Assembly (NCBI RefSeq): GCF_001625195.1
Contig: NC_054391.1
Span: 124,001 to 188,000 of the forward strand
Direction of reading: 5' to 3'
Source: Drechmeria coniospora
Taxonomy: Eukaryota; Ascomycota; Sordariomycetes; Hypocreales; Ophiocordycipitaceae
Length of the DNA: 64,000 bases
In this document: positions 57,723-64,000 of the stretch, piece by piece
Position numbering within the stretch: position 1 is the stretch's first letter
How the letters are laid out: every line of letters starts with the position of its first letter
The notes under the pieces: generated by a model
The model's database searches: none
What the model was told of the DNA's origin: nothing
What the model saw: the letters and a program-made list of their open reading frames with translations, nothing else
Made by a program: the position numbers and the translations under genes

Positions 57723-58460
57723 CTTGCAATTTGGGTGCGCAAGAGGAGGGGGTAGTGGAAGTGTATCGCACGGACCAGAGCATAATCACGCTGTTAGTAA
57801 TAGCAAAAGGGGTGCCAGTTAGTAACTAGGCAAGATTGCACACGGTAGTACCAAATTGTACAAACGAATACGATTATTCTTCTAACGAAAGTGCAAGAAA
57901 AGTGCGGCTATTTATGTCTACAGAGTAGTACCTTGTAGGTCCAGATATCAGCCGTTTCCGTCATGCAACGGCTGGATATACCGTATCCGTCGTGCCATGG
58001 ATTTATCACTGTTTCCGTTATCCAATGGGTTGATTGCTGTTTTCGTAATGATTGGATAGCTGTTTCCGTTACACAGTGGTTGGACAGCTGTTTCCGTCAC
58101 GCAATAATTGAATGACCCGTAGTAGTACTGTAGGCTGGCAATAGCTAGTAGCGATTGGGAGAGAGGCAATTGTTGTTCCAATCAATTGGCTCCAGTGGTC
58201 GAATGGCTACTACGTATACAAGTCGTATTGTAGTAGTGGGTTGGTCGGTAGTAGTACTGCCGCCGGTCGCTCCGTGTCGTAGTTCGGAGAAATAGTATGT
58301 TGTATACTATTAGTCAACTCTTTATACTTACTTATACTCGCAGTATAGTATAGTATATTTGCTAGTAGTAGTACTCCTAGCAGTTACTACTAGTAGTAGC
58401 AACAATAGGATAGTATCCTATTTGGGTAGTCTTACTAGTATAAGTACTAGTATTTTAACA
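57723..58460. mobile_element. 738-bp insertion in the MULE gene with 6-bp target duplication
   Basis: Plus-strand ATATGT (minus ACATAT) occurs at both 57717-57722 and 58461-58466. Removing the intervening 738 bp restores the MULE codons for NNTY and KTNR without gap. The insert has no ORF of note, contains a degenerate tandem array at about 57950-58130 (units around GCTGTTTCCGTTACACAGTGG), and its end TGTTAAAATACTAGT recurs inverted at 58900. Element class unknown; a solo LTR or MITE is possible. Confidence 0.7.
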
Positions 58461-58885
58461 ATATGTATTATTAAGACCAAAAACCTCTGGAAAACATTTC
58501 TACATTTTCTCACACCATGCGTATGTCCAGAATATACCAATAATACGATTATCTTTCTCAATATTTATATAATGTTTAATATTGTCTTTTTGCAATAGGC
58601 GTATAAATCGTTATGAACTGGTCATACCATTTAGCATTTTCTAACGTATACGTTGGCGATCGTTATAAATATCTCGCGTTTGGAAATATATATGTGATGT
58701 ATCTGATTGTTCGCGAAGAACTAAATCTACTTGGCGAGTAGTAGTACTCCTACTTATAGAAATATCCTGCTGTATTTGTTGTTGTTGTAATGTACGCCTG
58801 CGATAGATATCGTAGGCTAATAGGTCAAGAGACATAGGATAGTTGTGGTTACTATTAGTAACTCGATAAGACCACTTCCAGTCTA
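58461..58885 (-). pseudogene. Mutator-like transposase, N-terminal part
   Basis: The minus strand reads KLDWKWSYRVTNSNHNYPMS (FAR1-like/WRKY-GCM1 zinc-finger end with the HNHP-type motif), AYDIYRRRTLQQQQ, RDIYNDRQRIR, then FWTYAWCEKM, a stop, KCFPEVFGLNNTY. This matches the standard MULE order and joins the fragment at 57722. Two or three in-frame stops inactivate it. The very N-terminus is interrupted by the repeat at 58900. Confidence 0.8.
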
Positions 58886-58899
58886 ACTTCTTAGAAGCA

Positions 58900-59139
58900 A
58901 ATACTGTTGTTAAAAATACTGGTATTTATACTAGTAAGACTACCCAAATAGGATACTATCCTATGTGTGTTGCTACTTGCAATACCTAGTGGCAGTACTA
59001 CTATCCGCCAATATAATACTACAGTACTGTATGTACAAGTAGTATATCGAGTTGACGAATTATATTTACAATGCAACTTCTCCTCGCTCCGACTTGGTAC
59101 GACTAATAGCAGTACTACTGCCAAATAATTTACTACTAT
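58900..59139 (+). repeat. Inverted partial copy of the 738-bp insertion
   Basis: It begins TGTTGTTAAAAATACTGG and shares ACTAGTAAGACTACCCAAAT and AGGATACTATCCTA with the reverse complement of about 58240-58460. The two form an imperfect inverted pair of about 230 bp around the MULE N-terminal fragment and could be mistaken for its terminal inverted repeats. Confidence 0.7.
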
Positions 59140-59567
59140 TGTTGGTTCGGTTCTGGGGGAAACTAGTAACAAGAGATCTCTTTTACTGGATTCAATTTGG
59201 TACGAAAGGAGGGAAAAGAGGCTGCCCCTAAGCGGCCACTTTTATCCTCTCTGTAATCGTGCCCCACACGATTACGTGATCCTAGTCTACCATTGGCCAC
59301 TATATACATATAATACACAACTATTGTACGTCTTGTGCAAGTTGTACTCGGTCGACCAATTAAGATTATTGATCGGACTATTAATTGTGTGTGTTGTATG
59401 TATATAGTGGCCAATAGTAGACTAGGATCACGTGATCGTGTGGGGCACGATCACAGAGAGGATAAAAGTAGCCGCTTAGGGGCAGCCTCTTTTCCCTCCT
59501 TTCGTACCAAATTGAATCCATTAAAAGAGATCTCTTGTTACTAGTTTTCCCCAGAACCGAACCAACA
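59140..59567. repeat. 428-bp near-palindrome of two TGTTGGTTCGG repeats
   Basis: The left arm starts TGTTGGTTCGGTTCTGGGGG at 59140 and the right arm ends with its reverse complement at 59567. Both arms carry AGAGATCTCTTTT, GAGGCTGCCCCTAAGCGGC, GTAATCGTGCCCCACACGAT-type and GGATCACGTGATC-type blocks. Arms of roughly 170 bp flank a unique centre of about 80 bp (near 59310-59395). The arms are more alike than most dispersed copies, so the inversion is fairly recent. No target duplication was seen. Confidence 0.8.
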
Positions 59568-60299
59568 CTAATTAGTACTGTATATAAAGAACAGTGTAGA
59601 TTGGTAAGGCTTGAAGAGGATTACGATACTACTACCCGTTTCCTACCATAGAAGCCTGGTAGCAGTACGCGACTAAAAGGGTCAGATTCACCGGGTATCC
59701 GTTCGTAAATTCAGCAGACGGGCCTAATACCTAGAGTTTAATTGCTACAACAAGATAAAGACTATCTTTTCGTCTATACCTCAGGCCATTAGATATATTT
59801 ACCTTATGCCTAGAGACCTATTTACTAGATTTCTAGGAGTGTCATATTACACAAAAACCAACAATCCCAGTACGACCGTACGTCATTGCCTCCGATTACC
59901 CTGCACCGAAATACGTCATACTGCACAACCCGCAATAAGTGTACGCTTCCAACAAGGATACGTAACCCACTTCCCCACTCGCTACAGTACCAGTACAACA
60001 AGTCAGAATAAAACTACAATACAAAAAAACAATTAAAAACAAATATAAATAATAAAAACAATAAATACAATGGACGCATCAAGTGAATACTGTTACGGAG
60101 TCGCTAGGCAACTGCTCTAGGACTCCCAATGATGTTTATTAAAAGACTTGAAGGAGGGAAAACTACTTAACAGCTAGGGCTCCTAGTTGTGTGCGTTCCT
60201 CCTAGTGGGTCCCTTGGTTCCCTCCGTTCTCCTATATCGGGCTAAGCCCGATACCATAACAAATACCAACGGTCAACACCAGAAGACCAGGAAAGAATA
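59568..60299. other. AT-rich leader region, possible LTR of the copia element
   Basis: Located just upstream of the first gag codons. It contains a GC-richer patch at about 60160-60250 (CTCCTATATCGGGCTAAGCC) that could be an LTR/leader segment, but no second LTR is in the window, so ends cannot be set. An ORF at 59806-60036 has no domain. Confidence 0.4.
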
Positions 60300-62100
60300 A
60301 TGGTATACGTTTTGGAGGGTGCAGATTGCGATTAGACAATAGCAAAGCTACTAAAGGCCGAATACATCGATATTGACTTAATCCCTAACAAGGATGCATT
60401 AATACTATTTTTAAATACCTATGCTATTCGAGCTATTGCAAGTTACCGACGGAACAAGAAACTATCAACAGAGGTAGCATATATAGATTTCCAGACAGAT
60501 TTCAAGGACTAGACTATAGATATATTCGATAGCCTACATATTACGGTAAGAAAACTACTCCGAAATGCCTTACGCTATAACGGTATATATACAGGCACAA
60601 TGCGCGCAGGTATATTACGTTAGCTAGTACAGGTAATTAAAAGTACAGAATTATTGGAATGGAATACTACAGATCTAGAGGGTTGTCTTATAGATTGCTC
60701 ACCATTCTTTTAGGAACGTTATTAATAAAACAATTAATAACAGCAATAACCAAGATTTATCGACTATTATTGTTAATAATCCAATTCGTAATACAGTAAG
60801 TAACTCAGCTAACAGTATAGTACCACGAACCCCCGATTTAAGGAATACACAATACGATACCGTACGACCAACCGATAACACACAATACAATACCGTACGA
60901 CCAACCGATAATACACAATACGATACCGTACGACCGACCGATAACATACAGTACAATACTATACGACCGACCGAGAAAACACAATACAATACATCGTACC
61001 GATTCCGAACAGCAGATACTACAATTCCAACAAATACGGTAAATAATATAATTCCAACAAATCCAGCAAATACTACAATTTAACAAAATACAATTCCAGA
61101 AAATACTATAACCACAGAAAATATAGACCCAGTACCACAAGTACTACAGATATATCGAGGAGGGAATGCATTAGTTAATGCTAAGAATTACCGGGAATTT
61201 TTAAAGTCGTGGAAACAAGAATATATGTATTCGGGAGAACTATATCATATATTGGACGATACAGTTGAACAGTTTCAGGAAATATGTAAAGAGGCGGGGA
61301 TATAGCTAAACCAGTATTATGCAGTTTTTAAAAAGGTATTTACAGGCGAGGCATAGAGATAGGTTCGAAGGCATATACGATTAAAGTCGACTTTCGGGCA
61401 AATGTACAATGCAGTTAAGTAAGAATTTGAGTCAAATATTGCCAAACAGGCATATTTCAACGAATGGTCAACAATTACATTTACAGCAATTAGAAACCAA
61501 AAAGAAAATATAGGCAAGGACTTACAGGATATCTTACGGACACTAACGGAACGAATACAACTATACCAGCGAGTATTAGGTTCCGGATTTATGGGAGAAG
61601 ATATATTAATTGCTGCAGTAATTAGGGCATATAAGAATATACCGGAATTGGAACAGACTTTTACCAGACCTACAACAACATTTAGGGCATTGTACGCCGA
61701 TTTACGTACATCAATACATACATACAACGAAAAACATACAGAAACCTATTTTGTTGACCGGAGATATAATAATAATAACAACTACCGTAACCAGGGTAGT
61801 AGGCAAGGCACCTACCAAGGTAGCAAGCAAGGCACCTACTAAGGTAGCAAGCAAAGCACCTACTAAGGTAGCAAGCAAGGCACCTACCAAGGTACCGACG
61901 AAGGCACCTACCAAGGTACCGACCAAGGCACCTACAAAGGCACCAATCAAGGCACCTACTAAGGCACACTAAATAGGCTACAGCAAAGGTGGAAGAAAAA
62001 GTATTATTTCTACAACAAGACCGGGTGCTGGATGCGGAACCATACATTAGAGGAACAAAAACAAGCAATTAGTCGATGGAAACAAGACCGTAAATTCTCA
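60300..62100 (+). pseudogene. copia gag (capsid and zinc-knuckle region)
   Basis: The ATG at 60300 starts MVYVLEGADCD then a stop. Readable blocks are IPNKDALILFLNTYAIRAIA and ALRYNGIYTGTMRAGILR. At about 60703 the frame shifts by one and continues through NTQYDTVRPTD repeats, IYRGGNALVNAKNYREFLK, ENIGKDLQDILRTLTERI and a Gly/Gln/Thr repeat (QGTY, 61790-61970). A knuckle-like YYFYNKTGCWMRNHT near 62005 follows, where the expected first Cys is Tyr. Multiple TAG/TAA stops are present. It encoded the structural protein and is now inactive. Confidence 0.7.
60843..60985 (+). repeat. 33-bp coding minisatellite in gag
   Basis: Four to five copies of an 11-codon unit (NTQYDTVRPTD with Y/N and T/I variants), in the gag frame. 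Later copies show A/G changes. Confidence 0.8.
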
Positions 62101-62339
62101 GGCAATAATACATAACAGTTTGCGTTATATCTTACGGAATACGAAGGTGGACCAGATAATAACAATAGTAACGAATGCACTACAGGTACTGTAACACCCG
62201 AAGATACAGCAATTATACAGTATAACGATTAGGTCCAGGATTCCTTCTTAATACAGTCGTACCTAACTACCCAAGCAGCATACCATGCACTACTAGGCAA
62301 GGTACCTCCTCCTAAGACTACAGATACAGTAGTCCAGGT

Positions 62340-63760
62340 ACAATACTTCCTTATCGATAGGTATTCAGACCATCAATTCCAAGGCATTCTTCCAGACACA
62401 GGAGCAGCAGAATACTCAACCGGAGGATATAACCAATTTCGGGTACTGCAACGAGAAACTACATTACAACTTAACCAAACACGTGCAGGGGAAGTAACTG
62501 TACAATTTAGAGGTGCAGAACTAATTAAATCTATTGGTACTGTTGAAGTCAATACACCAATTGGTATAATAACATTCCATATTATGCGAACCAAAACACT
62601 ATTCCTACTATACCTACGAGACCTAGACCGACTAGGAGTTAATTTTAATTCACAGAAAAATAAAATCATTAAATACACTAAGACCGGCAAGATTACAATA
62701 CCAGTAACCAGGAAATAGGGATACCTATGGTTTTTACTACGACCTGAAGAAAACGTAGCTATATATTTAACAGATGTACAAATGCGTTAAATACACCGAC
62801 GGTTTGGGCACCCATTAGTTACTAAATTATACAATTTATTGCAACGTTCCGGTAACGATATCGAATATGACCGGATTGCATTAATGAACAAATTCCACTA
62901 CTATTGCCAAATCAAGGGGAACGCACCTACTAGATTTAAATTTACGTTAAAGGACGATATGGAATTTAACTATAACATTATAGTAGATGTTATGGATCTG
63001 GACAGTAATAAAACCCTACATATAGTGGATGCCGCAACTGCATTTCAGGCTGCAAGATTTCTACCCGATATAACTCCACAGGCTACCTGGGAGAAGTTAC
63101 GAGAATGCTGGATTAATACATACTTAGGACCTCCTGATATACTAACTACAGATGCGGGTACTAATTTTACTGCATCTGCATTCCGGGCAGAAGCACAATT
63201 AATAGGAATTATATGCCACTAAGTACCGACAGAGGCACATTGGTCAGTTGGTAAAATTGAACGGTACTACCGACCACTACGCCGGGCCTACCAAATTATA
63301 GGCAAAGAACTAGGAGAATTGGCTACAAAGGAGGCCATATTACAGATGGCTGTAAAGGCTGTAAATGATACTGCAGGACCTAATGGCCTAGTACCAACAC
63401 TCCTTGTTTTTGGTGCTTTACTAAGACTGCATATGGATTCACCACCTTCAGCGGGAACGGTAAAACGCGCAAAGGCTTTAGATAATGCAACACGGGCACT
63501 ACGGGCTATGCAGGCTAAGATGAAGGTAAACAGTACACTACAGGCCCGTAACGGTCCCGATACTACTGCAGTACTTCCATTATTGTTACCGATTGGTAGT
63601 AACGTTCTAGTATACCGTACGGCTAAAGGAACAGAACGAGCGGGATGGACAGGACCTTACGAAGTAATGGGTATTGACGGTACTAATATTCGTATGGATA
63701 TTGGTACTAAGATATCGACCTTCCGGAATAGTTACGTTAAACCGTATTACGAAGACTCTA
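62340..63760 (+). pseudogene. copia protease and integrase
   Basis: Protease: ILPDTGAAEYSTGG near 62386 (the D-T-G catalytic motif). Then the GAG-pre-integrase part RRFGHPLVTKLYNLLQRSG and FHYYCQIKG (about 62790-62915). The integrase core has its catalytic triad in IIVDVMDLD, ILTTDAGTNF and EAHWSVGKIERYYR. Stops interrupt it, for example TAA at 63221, where a Gln codon is expected before VPTEAHW. A C-terminal module GWTGPYEVMGIDG near 63640 ends before a low-complexity tail (TPVTATTTRRNT-like) running to the window edge. Confidence 0.78.
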
Positions 63761-64000
63761 GTACGGTAGAGGCAGCAGATACACCAGTTACTGCAACTAC
63801 TACCCGCCGTAATACAAATACACCAGTTGCCGCAACGACTAACCGACGTAACCCAGATACAGCACCTACTATACAACGTAACCCCGATACACCGGGTGCA
63901 ACAACTACTGCCCGCCGTAGCCTAGATACACCAGGTACAGTAGATACTATACACTGTAACCCAAATACGCTAGGTACACCAGTTACAGTACCTACTATGC

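Larger units (their letters stand above)
54499..64000. other. AT-rich transposon-dense region
   Basis: Composition shifts sharply to AT-rich at about 54500. Everything recognisable to the right end is transposon-derived or transposon-associated: copia, Mutator-like and palindromic elements. Stops are mostly TAG/TAA where relatives have Gln or Trp, and a zinc-knuckle Cys is replaced by Tyr. This pattern fits repeat-induced point mutation (inference). Confidence 0.7.
60300..64000 (+). mobile_element. Ty1/copia-type LTR retrotransposon, 5' part (gag-PR-INT), decayed
   Basis: The order gag, protease, integrase with no RT between protease and integrase is the copia arrangement. The frame beginning near 60703 remains the same to the window end and is broken only by stops. 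RT and RNase H would lie beyond 64000. It may be related to the RNase H remnant at 54661. Confidence 0.75.

Noticed and set aside
58240..59139. The inverted repeats at 58240-58460 and 58900-59139 as MULE terminal inverted repeats
   Set aside because: The left copy lies inside the transposase coding region within a dated insertion (6-bp duplication), so it is a separate element.

Overview
The window looks like a filamentous ascomycete chromosome (Pezizomycotina, probably Sordariomycetes; this is inferred, no marker gene settles it). The evidence is short introns of 53-112 nt with GT(A/G)xGT donors and CTAAC/CTAAT branch sites, fungal-type enzymes (MCT-like MFS transporter, YCII protein, 2OG dioxygenase, Dabb protein, type-B carboxylesterase, paraoxonase-like protein, S10 peptidase remnant), and AT-rich transposon debris with RIP-like stops (Tc1/mariner, Mutator-like, Ty1/copia).

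Layout. 1-2.3 kb: dispersed and tandem non-coding repeats. 3.4-7.4 kb: a small metabolic neighbourhood of an MCT-like transporter (+), a YCII-domain gene (-) and a three-exon 2OG-Fe(II) dioxygenase (+). 7.4-13.7 kb: gene-poor, with a decayed Tc1/mariner element whose TIRs and TA duplication are still visible, several copies of a roughly 190-bp repeat family, and an orphan fragment of the giant repeat described next. 13.8-39.6 kb: the centrepiece, two convergent giant two-exon genes coding for about 3888 and 3997 residues. Both encode a signal peptide, a huge Thr/Pro/Gly/Val/Ile-rich tandem array carrying one C-x3-C pair per unit, and a C-terminal globular domain resembling DUF6923-type propeller domains. 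A small Dabb gene lies between their 3' ends. 39.6-47.6 kb: mostly non-coding, with one small secreted repeat protein with a Cys-rich tail. 47.6-53.2 kb: a secreted carboxylesterase followed by about ten degenerate copies of its own 3' end, then a paraoxonase/arylesterase-like gene. 53.7-64 kb: a truncated, frameshifted serine carboxypeptidase marks the edge of an AT-rich transposon graveyard containing a copia RNase H remnant, a zinc-cluster gene with intact splice sites but one stop, a Mutator-like transposase split by a 738-bp insertion, a near-palindromic 428-bp element and a copia gag-protease-integrase region running off the right edge.

The most striking biology is the paralogous pair. 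Both genes share exon 1 length (155 nt), intron position and phase, and the order signal peptide, A repeats (37 aa), B repeats (42 aa), C-terminal domain. They have expanded opposite modules: the + gene has 26 A and about 60 B units, the - gene about 97 A and two B units. Exact multi-unit duplications show the arrays are still being rearranged. The features suggest a large secreted or cell-surface glycoprotein family with fast length evolution. Function is not determined.
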